A stretch of 64,000 bases of DNA from Parvularcula sp039822105 (lineage in GTDB: Bacteria > Pseudomonadota > Alphaproteobacteria > Caulobacterales > Parvularculaceae), in NCBI GenBank assembly GCA_039822105.1, contig JBCBMW010000015.1, positions 1-64,000 on the forward strand, written 5' to 3'. Made by a program: the position numbers and the translations under genes. The notes beneath the pieces were generated by a model that saw nothing but the letters and a program-made list of their open reading frames with translations, ran no database searches and was not told the origin of the DNA. Below, piece by piece: positions 8,586-18,917 of this stretch (within the stretch, counting starts at the first letter, position 1; each line of letters starts with the position of its first letter).

Positions 8586-8841
8586 CGCTTACCGTCGAGA
8601 GAAGATCCACAACCTCTCGGTCGCCGGAGCATTCTCGGCGGCCGCACCACTTTTTTGTTCGCAAGGCCCTGAAGCGTTAGGCACTTGGCGCTGTTGAGCG
8701 CGTTGCGGGTGCCGCGGGGCTTGGCCGCCGCACAACCACGGCGAGCAAATGTCGTTAATCCGCTTATAACCTTTGAAATCATCTCCTTAGCGGATGATTC
8801 ATCGCGCCTTCTTACCCTGCACCAGCATGGGAAGGGCAACT

Positions 8842-9377
8842 ATGCCGGCACGATTTCACACTGAGCGGAGACGCGCGCCGCTGCGCCGCCTTTTGGGCGC
8901 GCTCGCAGCATCGCTCGGCGTCGGCGCTGGCATGGCGCTGGCCGCTGAGCCTGCTGACACCGTGATTGCCATCGCACGCTTCACCGTGTGGCCCGATGAT
9001 GTGGAGTATGGCCTGAGCTTTCGGATCTGCCTCCGCCACGACGACCCCGCCATTGCCTCCTTCTTGGACCGCCGGGGCACATCAATCCAAGGTCGGCCAA
9101 TCTCGCTTCACAGCGTGAAGCCTGCGCAGTTCGGTGAGGAGCCGTGCCATGCTGCCTATTTCTCTGCTGGCCTTGCTGATCGCGCGATCATTGAAAAAAT
9201 CAGCCTCCGTCCTGTTTTGACCGTGTCACCCCAGAAGGGTTTCGCGGTTTCGGGAGGTGTCGTCGAGGTCGCTGATCCTGATGCTGATGACCGTCTCTTG
9301 GTGAGCGATGCGACCCTCGCGCGCAGCCCGCTTCGCCTTCGTGCGCCGCTTCTCGAAGTTGCTGGGAGGGCCGGAGA

Positions 9378-9381
<4 letters not shown>
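8842..9381 (+). CDS. YfiR/HmsC-like periplasmic regulator
   Basis: A 179-residue protein with an arginine-rich start and a signal peptide ending near A-L-A-A-E (residue 35). It then has the YfiR pattern: I-A-R-F-T-V-W-P, a short R-I-C-L strand, I-Q-G-R-P-I, a C-H-A-A-Y-F-S segment, V-L-T-V-S, F-A-V-S-G-G-V-V-E and the closing L-R-L-R-A-P-L-L-E-V-A. YfiR is a periplasmic inhibitor of the CHASE8-containing cyclase YfiN. Here the next gene, overlapping by ATGA, is a CHASE8-type hybrid kinase, so this protein probably gates that kinase. ATG 8842 is preferred for the GGAAGGG 5 bases upstream. A weak CtrA-like site (TTAA-N7-ATAA) lies at 8755-8769. Confidence 0.8.
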
Positions 9382-11759
<2,378 letters not shown>

Positions 11760-11837
11760 CCACAAGAGCGTGCTCAGTCCCTGGCGTTCGCCACCTCCGC
11801 GCCCTATCTCCCCTCGTGCCCTTGAGGAGCGTTGGTG

Positions 11838-13193
11838 GTGAGCAGTCGAGATTTAACCCAAGGGTCCATCCCTGGTCACCTGACGCGCCTTGGCGTGCCC
11901 ATGATCGTGGCTGTTGCTGCGCTCATCTCCGTGGCCTTGGCGGATGCCTATTTTCTCGGGCAGCTCGGGATCGCTGAGCTGGCGGCGATCAGTTTCGCCT
12001 TTCCCGTTCTCTTGACAATCAACAGCGTGGGTATCGGCCTTTCCGCGGGCGCGGCGTCGGTCGCGAGCCGGGCCATCGGTAAGGGCGATCTCTCCAATGT
12101 GAGGCGCCTTGCCACCGACAGTCTGATCTTAGCGGCGGTGATCCTCTCGGTGCTCTCCTTTGTCGGTTGGCTCTTCTCTCGAGAGCTCTTCATGTTGCTC
12201 GGCGCAGAGGGGCAAGTGCTCGACTACATCGTTGAGTATATGCGGGTCTGGTTCATCGGTGTGCCGCTCTTCATTGTGCCGATGGTCGCGATGGGTTTGA
12301 TCCGCGCCAATGGTGACAGCGTCGCGCCCAGCGTCGTCATGGTCTTCGCGTCAGTGGTGAACATCGTGCTCGACCCGATCTTTATCTACGGCATGGGACC
12401 AATCCCTGAGTTGGGTGTCGCCGGGGCCGCCTGGGCCACATTTGGCGCGCGCGTGGCCACCTTTGTCCTGATTGTGCCGCTCTTGGTCTTTCGCGAGCGG
12501 CTTTTGACCTTTGTTCTTCCGACTGCGGCAGAGTTTGCTGCCTCCGCGTCTCAGGTCCTCCGGGTTGGGATTCCTGCGGCTGGCAGCAATATGATCAACC
12601 CTCTATCCATCAGTATCGTGACGGGTTTCCTTGCGCAATATGGCAACGAGGCGGTCGCAGCCTTTGGTGTCGCGAGCCGGGTGGAGACGCTGGCCACCAT
12701 CCCGATGCTTGCTCTTTCAAGCGCCATTGGTCCTGTCGCCGGGCAGAACTGGGGCCGGGGCCTCAAGGATCGGACGATTGAGACGGTGAAGTCGGGCTTT
12801 ACATTCGTGATCCTCTGCGGGCTCGTTCTCGGCGCGCTCTTCTTTGTGGTCGCTTGGCCAGCGACGGGGCTCTTTACCGATGATCCCGATGTGCAGCGCT
12901 GGGCGACCCGCTATCTCTGGGTCGTCGGGGTCACCCTTGGGGGCTACGGCGTGGTGATCAACGCAAGCGCGTCTTACAACGCGATCGACAAAGCAAACAT
13001 CGGCCTGGGCTTCACCATCATCCGTAGTCTGGTTCTCTATGTCCCGTTGGTCGGCCTCGCCGTCAGCTTTGGCTCGCCGATCTACGTTTTTGGTGCGATT
13101 GCCGTCACCAATGTCGTGGCGGGCGCCGTCGTCGGCTTCCTAACCCTGCGGATCCTCCGCCGCGAGCGATGCGTTGCCAAGGGGACCGCGTAG
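11838..13193 (+). CDS. MATE family efflux transporter
   Basis: A 451-residue protein with twelve hydrophobic segments in two repeated halves, as in the MATE (DinF/NorM) exporters that pump drugs or metabolites out against Na+ or H+. The early P-M-I-V-A-V-A-A-L segment and the G-x-G-x-x-A-G-A-A-S-V-A-S-R motif fit. Starts at TTG 11832, GTG 11835 and GTG 11838 are all in frame; GTG 11838 lies 8 bases after a GAGGAG. The 3' end overlaps the converging lipoprotein gene by 54 bases. Confidence 0.9.
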   Translation: MSSRDLTQGSIPGHLTRLGVPMIVAVAALISVALADAYFLGQLGIAELAAISFAFPVLLTINSVGIGLSAGAASVASRAIGKGDLSNVRRLATDSLILAAVILSVLSFVGWLFSRELFMLLGAEGQVLDYIVEYMRVWFIGVPLFIVPMVAMGLIRANGDSVAPSVVMVFASVVNIVLDPIFIYGMGPIPELGVAGAAWATFGARVATFVLIVPLLVFRERLLTFVLPTAAEFAASASQVLRVGIPAAGSNMINPLSISIVTGFLAQYGNEAVAAFGVASRVETLATIPMLALSSAIGPVAGQNWGRGLKDRTIETVKSGFTFVILCGLVLGALFFVVAWPATGLFTDDPDVQRWATRYLWVVGVTLGGYGVVINASASYNAIDKANIGLGFTIIRSLVLYVPLVGLAVSFGSPIYVFGAIAVTNVVAGAVVGFLTLRILRRERCVAKGTA

Positions 13194-13637
13194 GTTGGTG
13201 AGCGTGTCCTCAGCATCATAGGCCTGGATCGCGTCGTCCGGTTTGGGCCCGTTCCCCATCACGATCTCAAGCCGTGTGGAGACCTCCTCGCGCGTCTCTC
13301 CCAAGGGGACCGAGACGCCAAGGCCGAAACCGCTGCGCCGCCCCCCGGTGCCGCCGCCGATCCCAACGGAGGAGCGCGGCGGTTGCCTCGTGCTCTCGGC
13401 TGAGCGGCTGATCACCACGAAATGGTCAAAGCCCTCTTGCAGGGTCAGCTCCGCCGCGCGCCGCAACGCGCCGTTTTCTGCTTCCTGCCGGTCATCAGAG
13501 AAATAGCTCACGCGGTAACGGCCAGTCTCAATGATCTGGTCGCGATAGCCGTAACTATCACCCTCCGCAGGCCCGTAAGCGGGCGTGGAGGCGCAGGCAA
13601 CAAGGGTGAGGGCGGCAAGAAGAGCAACGCGTTTCAT
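13140..13637 (-). CDS. CC0125/CC1285-type lipoprotein
   Basis: A 165-residue protein with a short signal peptide and lipobox (L-V-A-C near residue 14), then a conserved core in which G-Y-R-D-x-x-I-E-T-G-R-Y-R-V-S-Y is followed by a helix A-x-x-A-A-E-L-T-L-Q-x-G-F-D-H-F-V-V. This matches a small alphaproteobacterial outer-membrane lipoprotein family first noted in Caulobacter; the function is unknown. A glycine-rich linker occupies residues about 92-106. Its C-terminal coding end lies within the end of the MATE gene. Confidence 0.8.
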   Translation of the reverse strand: MKRVALLAALTLVACASTPAYGPAEGDSYGYRDQIIETGRYRVSYFSDDRQEAENGALRRAAELTLQEGFDHFVVISRSAESTRQPPRSSVGIGGGTGGRRSGFGLGVSVPLGETREEVSTRLEIVMGNGPKPDDAIQAYDAEDTLTNLRGPLGNASLAAEDPQG

Positions 13638-13738
13638 GCTGGCATCTTATGCCAAACCGCGCCCGCTCGATAGTCGTCGCCAGCCGAGCTGAGGGCCTTG
13701 CAATCTTCGGGTGCCTCCGCCAAACGCCCTGTTCCCGT

Positions 13739-13828
13739 GGAGAGGTGCCGGAGTGGTCGAACGGGGCGGTCTCGAAAACCGTTGTGCGGGCAACCGTACC
13801 GAGGGTTCGAATCCCTCTCTCTCCGCCA
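13739..13828 (+). tRNA. tRNA-Ser (CGA anticodon)
   Basis: The 90-base sequence folds as a class II tRNA: a 7-bp acceptor stem beginning GGAGAGG (last pair G-U), a D arm, an anticodon loop C-U-C-G-A-A-A giving CGA, a long variable arm, a T arm with GG-TTCGAAT-CC, discriminator G and an encoded CCA. It reads UCG serine codons. tRNA genes are common integration sites, and the next kilobase has mobile-element features. Confidence 0.97.
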
Positions 13829-13904
13829 TCCGGCTAACGCGTCAAAAATCACGCCTTAAGGCCCTTTTCGGGTCCATTGCGCCAAAATAGACGCATTGAG
13901 GAGA

Positions 13905-13976
13905 TCGAGGGGGCAGGATTTGAACCTGCATCTCCGGGGAGCGACCACCGGTACTCTACCTTTGAGCTAGACCTCG
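13905..13976 (-). tRNA. Degenerate tRNA-like gene, anticodon unclear
   Basis: The minus strand has a good T arm (GCAGG-TTCAAAT-CCTGC), a good D arm (GCTC...GAGT) and an acceptor stem whose five outer pairs match, with the two inner ones mismatched. The anticodon arm is wrong: only CCGG pairs with CCGG, around a 10-base loop, and no 7-base loop with U33 can be drawn. No CCA is encoded. It is 6 bases from the next tRNA-like gene. It may be a decayed or phage-type tRNA, or a tRNA-mimic. Confidence 0.55.
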
Positions 13977-13982
13977 TTTTGA

Positions 13983-14056
13983 TCGGAGTGGCTGGGCTTG
14001 AACCAGCGACCCCCTGCGTCCAACGCAGGTACTCTTCGCAACTGAGCTACACTCTG
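13983..14056 (-). tRNA. tRNA-like gene, probable anticodon UGG (Pro)
   Basis: All four arms can be drawn on the minus strand: acceptor stem with one A-C mismatch at the second pair, D arm GCTC...GAGT, anticodon stem CCTGC/GCAGG around G-T-T-G-G-A-C (anticodon UGG, U33 present), a 5-base variable loop and T arm GCTGG/CCAGC. CCA is not encoded. A37 and G32 are unusual for proline tRNA, and the body does not look like the standard proteobacterial tRNA-Pro. This suggests a phage or plasmid tRNA. It precedes the degenerate one in transcription order. Confidence 0.6.
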
Positions 14057-14198
14057 GTGACCCTGATGCACTCATCAACGCCTTTTCATCGGTTGCTATG
14101 TAATCATTGTTTTCTACTTGCGAGACTACGACCAACGGACGTGAAATGCCTGTGGCACGCGCAATGCTAGCTGCGCGCTCCTGCTGTTAGTGCTTAAA

Positions 14199-14339
14199 AT
14201 GGAGCAGTGTGTCGTGGTCGAACTCATCATAGCAGGAACCGTTGCCGCCCTTTTGGCGGCCATGATCATCAGAGCCGTCGAGTGGTTCTTTCGGAACTAC
14301 AAAATCACAGTCGAGCCGCGAACGGATAAAGAGCCTTAG
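14199..14339 (+). CDS. 46-residue single-membrane-span protein
   Basis: A short open frame from ATG 14199 gives a peptide with one clear hydrophobic helix (about residues 7-25), followed by a basic and aromatic R-A-V-E-W-F-F-R-N-Y-K segment and a charged tail. This topology is common in small phage proteins and toxin-like membrane peptides. There is no strong ribosome-binding site, so expression is uncertain. It lies between the tRNA-like pair and a small lipoprotein gene. Confidence 0.35.
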   Translation: MEQCVVVELIIAGTVAALLAAMIIRAVEWFFRNYKITVEPRTDKEP

Positions 14340-14441
14340 CGGTGTCAGCAAGCGCTGACTTTGTTCATATGTCGGCGGTCGCTTACAGCGCCCTTTAAGA
14401 CCCAATGTGGTCCCTTGGCTTCGTGTTGGCTGTGAGGGCCC

Positions 14442-14669
14442 ATGAAGAAGCTGTTGTTGATCTTAGGGGTCTGTGGGGGTCTCCAGGGGTGCGCCTATAC
14501 CCAGGGGGTCCTGGAGAATGCCGCTGCTATGGAAGTACCGGAGGCCCAAGAGCAACCGCAGGTGGTTCCTCAGCCTATTCATACGTGTAGGTACAATCCA
14601 GCTACTGGTAAGTACCAGCTTTACACCGGGAATGGTCCGTATGGGACTTTGTTAGCGAACACCTGCTAG
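14442..14669 (+). CDS. Small lipoprotein
   Basis: A 75-residue product with a basic N-terminus, an L-rich signal segment and a textbook lipobox L-Q-G-C, giving a mature lipoprotein of about 58 residues that ends in a Y/G/T-rich stretch with two cysteines (H-T-C-R-Y ... A-N-T-C). A GAGGG precedes the ATG by 3-4 bases. No family is recognised. In the context of tRNA-like genes and a tiny membrane protein it could be a prophage lysis or exclusion lipoprotein, but it could equally be a resident entericidin-sized envelope protein. Confidence 0.6.
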   Translation: MKKLLLILGVCGGLQGCAYTQGVLENAAAMEVPEAQEQPQVVPQPIHTCRYNPATGKYQLYTGNGPYGTLLANTC

Positions 14670-14874
14670 CAAAGGTGTCCGGACTGTGTAGTCTGACGGT
14701 CCTGGACGACGACGGTGTGGGCTTTGATCCAAATTTGAAATCAGGGGTGGCCAAAACCCCCTGGTGGGGGCCGTGGCGGGCACGATACCCAAGGCTAGCA
14801 TTCCTCTTTCGCTTCGCAAGGCGACTCATAGTGATACCTCTTGCTTCCTCTACATAAGCGAGCCTTGCCCAGCA

Positions 14875-15651
14875 TCACCCAGGGACAACGGGTTCGATGC
14901 GGTGGAGCTCGAAGCGCACGGTGCCTTCCTGCAGAGAGGAGTAGTTCTTCAGGAAACCTCTGCTTCTGATGAACCTGTTGAGGCCCTCGCGTGTATCCCA
15001 CTCAACAAAGGTCAATTGTCCGGGCGCTTTGTTTGGGTCGGTGTGCGTTTCAAAGCGTGGCATACGCATCTTGTAGATATAGCGTGCGTTCAGTTTGGTG
15101 AGCGTGGGTTCAACATCATCCAGGTACTGATCATATAGCTCGGGGTGGTCGGGGTCGAACCAGGCCACAGCGACGGTGTAGTGTTTTCCCGAGTCGAAGG
15201 TCAGCGTCAGGTCCTCATCCAACGTCTTGCTGTAGAGCCGAAGCTGATCCCACGCCTGGGGACGCAGTTCTTTGATCTTAGACCAATCGGGGTGTTGGTT
15301 CAGAACGTTCTCGGCGTCCGCGCTTGGCCAAGAGAAGAAGCCCATCGCTTCAGGCTCGAAGCTTCCGACCACCGTTTCAGTGACACGGAGGCCGACGTCT
15401 CGACTGAAGCCGAGGTCTGTTGTGATCGGAGCTATCCGCTCGAAATAGCCTTTCCTCACGGCCGCCGCCTCATCACCGGGTCTGGCGACGCTGGCGAACA
15501 TGGTGATCAGCTGGCCTTCCGTGTAAGTTGTAACGACGACCGGCGCCGGTTCGGCGGCGCTGGTCTCACCGTCAGAAGAGGCAACGCAGCCCACGAGCGC
15601 TGGAGAGAAGAGCGCAGCAACCATGAGTGAACGAACAGTCCGTTGGGTCAT
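14875..15651 (-). CDS. Lipoprotein with a possible dimeric alpha/beta-barrel domain
   Basis: A 258-residue protein with a signal peptide and lipobox (L-V-G-C near residue 22), a short acidic linker and then a domain of alternating strands and helices. Its second half carries V-A-V-A-W-F-D-P-D and L-T-F-V-E-W-D-T-R-E-G-L-N-R-F, reminiscent of DUF1330/EthD-like dimeric barrels. I cannot name a function. It lies on the same strand as the lysR gene, 120 bases downstream of it, and may be co-transcribed with it. Confidence 0.65.
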   Translation of the reverse strand: MTQRTVRSLMVAALFSPALVGCVASSDGETSAAEPAPVVVTTYTEGQLITMFASVARPGDEAAAVRKGYFERIAPITTDLGFSRDVGLRVTETVVGSFEPEAMGFFSWPSADAENVLNQHPDWSKIKELRPQAWDQLRLYSKTLDEDLTLTFDSGKHYTVAVAWFDPDHPELYDQYLDDVEPTLTKLNARYIYKMRMPRFETHTDPNKAPGQLTFVEWDTREGLNRFIRSRGFLKNYSSLQEGTVRFELHRIEPVVPG

Positions 15652-15771
15652 AATTGGTTCCTTGTGCTATGACTGGAATCGTCATCGCACAGAGTTCCAT
15701 CATGAGGGTGGATCATCTCGCCGATGCGCTGGTGCAGATATGTACCAGCTATAGGCATCGCCCTTGCACCG

Positions 15772-16650
15772 TCACCCCCGGACAGCGTCGCCGCGGATGA
15801 GTGGCCTTTGCGCCTCAATCGCTGCGGCGAAGAAACGGAGCGTGGCTTTTGCGCGTGCGGTCCTTGCGAAATCGGGATGGCAGAGCAGCCAAAAGGGTTC
15901 CGCATCAACCACGGGTGCACCCGCCAGCCGAACAAGATCTGGGTCCTGATCAGCCATAAAGCAGGCTGCCCGCCCCATGCCGAATCCTCGCTTAATGGCC
16001 TCGAGCCTCGCTTGGATGTTGGTGATGGTAAGCCCGATCGGCGCTTCAGGGTAAGGCGACTGAGCGAGCCAGTCGCTCCACCGCGTATCATTCGACGGTG
16101 GTGCAATCCATCGTCGGTCCTCTGGTTCCGTCGTCGCCAGATACTCTTTGTGCGCGTAGATCGACAACGTATAGGGGAACAGACGCCTGCCAACCCAATG
16201 AGCTGGCGCATCTTTTGAGGTTCTGATGACAATGTCTGCCTCTGCGCGATCGAGATCGGCGAGGGTGTCGGAAGCGTCAATGGTGAGATCAAGCTTGGGA
16301 TAGAGCTCAGCAAACTGAGCGACATCATCCATCAGCAGGTGCTTCAGAATCAAGACGGGTGCTGAAATCAAAAGCGGTCCGGAAAGATCCTGCGCCAACG
16401 CTCTGCTGCGTCGCGACGACTCAACGGCCAACGCCTCAATCTTCTCTGCTGCGGTGACGACGACTTCGCCGGCCTTGGTGGGCCAAAGTCCGGTTGGGGA
16501 CTTTTGAACCAGAGGCCCGCCAGGTTGGTTGTTCAAGTGGGCAAGGCGCCTTGAGACGGTGGCGTGGCTCACCCCCAGAACGCGCGCGGCACCGCGAATG
16601 CTCTTTTCGCGGACGACGGCGAGGATCAGGTGATAGTCATTCCATTCCAT
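15772..16650 (-). CDS. LysR family transcriptional regulator
   Basis: A 292-residue regulator: N-terminal winged helix-turn-helix (residues 1-60, with S-I-R-G-A-A-R-V-L-G-V-S-H-A-T-V-S-R-R-L), then a LysR substrate-binding domain (about 90-285). It is of the subgroup whose DNA-binding domain starts W-N-D-Y-x-L-x-L-A-V. It is divergent from the TonB-dependent receptor at 16744, which is the natural target, and a near-palindrome lies just upstream of its start codon. Its ligand is unknown. Confidence 0.92.
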   Translation of the reverse strand: MEWNDYHLILAVVREKSIRGAARVLGVSHATVSRRLAHLNNQPGGPLVQKSPTGLWPTKAGEVVVTAAEKIEALAVESSRRSRALAQDLSGPLLISAPVLILKHLLMDDVAQFAELYPKLDLTIDASDTLADLDRAEADIVIRTSKDAPAHWVGRRLFPYTLSIYAHKEYLATTEPEDRRWIAPPSNDTRWSDWLAQSPYPEAPIGLTITNIQARLEAIKRGFGMGRAACFMADQDPDLVRLAGAPVVDAEPFWLLCHPDFARTARAKATLRFFAAAIEAQRPLIRGDAVRG

Positions 16651-16651
16651 T

Positions 16652-16667
16652 GGTACAATTTTGCACC
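16652..16667. promoter_or_regulatory. Candidate LysR operator (inverted repeat)
   Basis: GGTACAA and TTGCACC form a 7-2-7 inverted repeat with one mismatch, directly before the lysR start codon in the 93-base region shared with the divergent receptor gene. Its position suits autorepression. Predicted only from symmetry. Confidence 0.35.
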
Positions 16668-16743
16668 ATCAGCCCGTCATATCAATCCGAGACGTCTGAG
16701 CCTCCCGACCGCTAGCTCTCACACCATAGGCAGGGAGTAACGT

Positions 16744-18807
16744 GTGAGGATGAAATTTCGTAAGGTCGCCGCGTGTTGCGCCGCGACCAGTTTTCTCGTG
16801 TGCAGCGCAGCGGTCTCCGCTCAAGATGGCGTCATCCGGTCGTTTGATCGCGCATTCTTTGACCGGTTCTCCCCGCAGAGCGCACTTGAGATGATCAATC
16901 GTGTCCCCGGTTTCTCCCTTGAGGAGGCCGATGAGGACCGAGGCCTCAGTCAGGGCGGAACCAATGTGCTGATCAACGGCCGTCCGATCACGGGCAAAGG
17001 CGACACCGCCACAACTCAAATCTCACAGATCGCGCCCGACAGTGTGCTGCGTATTGAGGTGATCGACTCCGGGACGCTGGATATCCCAGGGTTCAGCGGT
17101 CTTGTGGCCAACATTGTGACGCAGAAGACATCTGTAAGCGGATCATATCTCTGGGAGCCTGAGTTTAAGGAGAGGCAGGCGCCAGCACTTGCCAACGGAA
17201 ACCTCAATCTTTCAAGCAGCCTCAGCAATGTGGATCTGTCATTTGCGGCTGACCTGACGTCGATACGCGTTGATTTCGTCGGTCCAGAGACATTGACGAC
17301 GGCCGATGGGGAGCTTTTCGAAACGCGCGATGAGACGTTCACGATCCAAGGTGATGAGCCCTCGCTCTCTGGCAGTTTGCGGTGGGATCGGTCCAACGGG
17401 CATATTCTCAATGCTAAGACGTCTTTCACTTGGCTCGATCTTGCACGTGATCAAGTGTCGGAGAGCATGGCGGTCACGGCTCGCGGTTTGAGCGGTCTCA
17501 ACGCCGGAGGGTTTGGACAAGACCAAATCGATGCTCGTTTTGACACGGATTATTCGTTTCCCTTTGCCCAAGGTACACTGAAGCTTATCAGCGTTGCTGC
17601 GCTTGAGCATTCCGATGCGATGACGAGGATCGCGATTGATGATCCTTCTGGTCTTCCCCTCGATCGCAGAGGGTTCGATGAAGAGAGCACGTCGACAGAA
17701 GCGATCGCAAGGTTCGAGCAAACGTGGTCTGGGAGTGAAGGCCGGAGCTGGCAGTTGGCGGGAGAGGGCGCGTTCAACCAGCTGGAGCTGGAGACAAACC
17801 TGCTTTCGTTCAACACAGCAGATCCTGATATCGTGACGTCGAGCTCGCGTTCAGAGACGACGATCGAAGAGCGTCGCGGCGAAGCCACCCTGGCGCATAG
17901 TCGCGGGCTGTCCTCCAAGAGTGATCTTCAGATATCACTGGGTACGGAGTACTCAACGATCGAGCAGGGTGCGGTGCAGCGGCACTTTGTTCGCCCCAAG
18001 GGTTTCGTGTCCTACACCACGCGCCCGAGGGACAACTGGACCCTCTCGGCGCGGGCCGCCCGGGAGGTGGGGCAGATCAACTTTCGCGATTTCGCCGCCT
18101 CGGTGTCCTTGTTTGAAGAGGTGACGAGGGAGAACAACCCTGAGCTCGTTCCTGAGCAAAGCTGGGTGTTGACGGGTCGCGCGGAGAGACGGTTTCGCGA
18201 TGGCCATGTTGCATCGATGGAGGTTGAGCATGAGTTGATCTCGGACCTTGTTGATCGCATTCCGCTGGGTGAAAGCGGCGATGCTATTGGCAATATTCCT
18301 GAGGCGAACCAAACGACGCTCGATACCGCGCTGACGTTGATTGGAAAGCCCTTTGGTCTCGATGGGGCGCAGCTCGATCTTCGGGGGATCTGGCGATGGT
18401 CGTCGCTCACCGATCCGATAGAGGGCTTTGATCGAGAGATCGGCGGGATAAGGACAAAAGATCTGTCCGCTGATTTTCGCCACGATATCGCTGGAACCAG
18501 CTGGTCTTACGGGTTCACCTTCCAGGATCTGGAGGTCGCGCCCAGTTACCAATCGACGCTCGTTCAGCTCCGCAACGTGCCTGCCGGTGGCCTGACGCCG
18601 GGGGACAACATCGCTTTCGTTGAGCATCGAGACCTTTTCGGGTTTCGCGCGCGCCTCACGGTTTCGGAGTTCCTTGGGCGGGTGAGCCGGTTTGAGAGGG
18701 TCATTCATGAGGGGCGGCGGGACATCACGCCCGTCGACCGGATCGAGGACAGGCGCCGAACCCTAGGTGGTCCATTTTGGGGGCTCAGCGTGGGTCGGAC
18801 GTTCTGA
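16744..18807 (+). CDS. TonB-dependent outer-membrane receptor
   Basis: A 687-residue receptor: signal peptide ending A-V-S-A-Q-D near residue 28, a plug domain (about 40-140) with M-I-N-R-V-P-G-F, V-L-I-N-G-R-P and the I-E-V-I-D-S-G strand, then a long beta-barrel region ending in a C-terminal phenylalanine, as outer-membrane barrels do. No clear TonB box is seen. Such receptors import siderophores, vitamins or glycans. Start GTG 16744 lies 6 bases from an AGGGAG; ATG 16750 is an alternative. Regulation by the divergent LysR protein is likely. Confidence 0.88.
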   Translation: MRMKFRKVAACCAATSFLVCSAAVSAQDGVIRSFDRAFFDRFSPQSALEMINRVPGFSLEEADEDRGLSQGGTNVLINGRPITGKGDTATTQISQIAPDSVLRIEVIDSGTLDIPGFSGLVANIVTQKTSVSGSYLWEPEFKERQAPALANGNLNLSSSLSNVDLSFAADLTSIRVDFVGPETLTTADGELFETRDETFTIQGDEPSLSGSLRWDRSNGHILNAKTSFTWLDLARDQVSESMAVTARGLSGLNAGGFGQDQIDARFDTDYSFPFAQGTLKLISVAALEHSDAMTRIAIDDPSGLPLDRRGFDEESTSTEAIARFEQTWSGSEGRSWQLAGEGAFNQLELETNLLSFNTADPDIVTSSSRSETTIEERRGEATLAHSRGLSSKSDLQISLGTEYSTIEQGAVQRHFVRPKGFVSYTTRPRDNWTLSARAAREVGQINFRDFAASVSLFEEVTRENNPELVPEQSWVLTGRAERRFRDGHVASMEVEHELISDLVDRIPLGESGDAIGNIPEANQTTLDTALTLIGKPFGLDGAQLDLRGIWRWSSLTDPIEGFDREIGGIRTKDLSADFRHDIAGTSWSYGFTFQDLEVAPSYQSTLVQLRNVPAGGLTPGDNIAFVEHRDLFGFRARLTVSEFLGRVSRFERVIHEGRRDITPVDRIEDRRRTLGGPFWGLSVGRTF

Positions 18808-18917
18808 GCCTCACCAGCACCATGACTTTTCGTCTAGGCGCCACGTTTTCTTGGGTTGAGCGTTGTCCGCGGTGATGCTCCTGCTAACTGGGTGAAGGGC
18901 CTTTGGTGGGACGAGCG

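Noticed and set aside
13739..14056. A complete prophage integrated at tRNA-Ser
   Set aside because: No integrase, capsid or tail gene is present; only a remnant is plausible.
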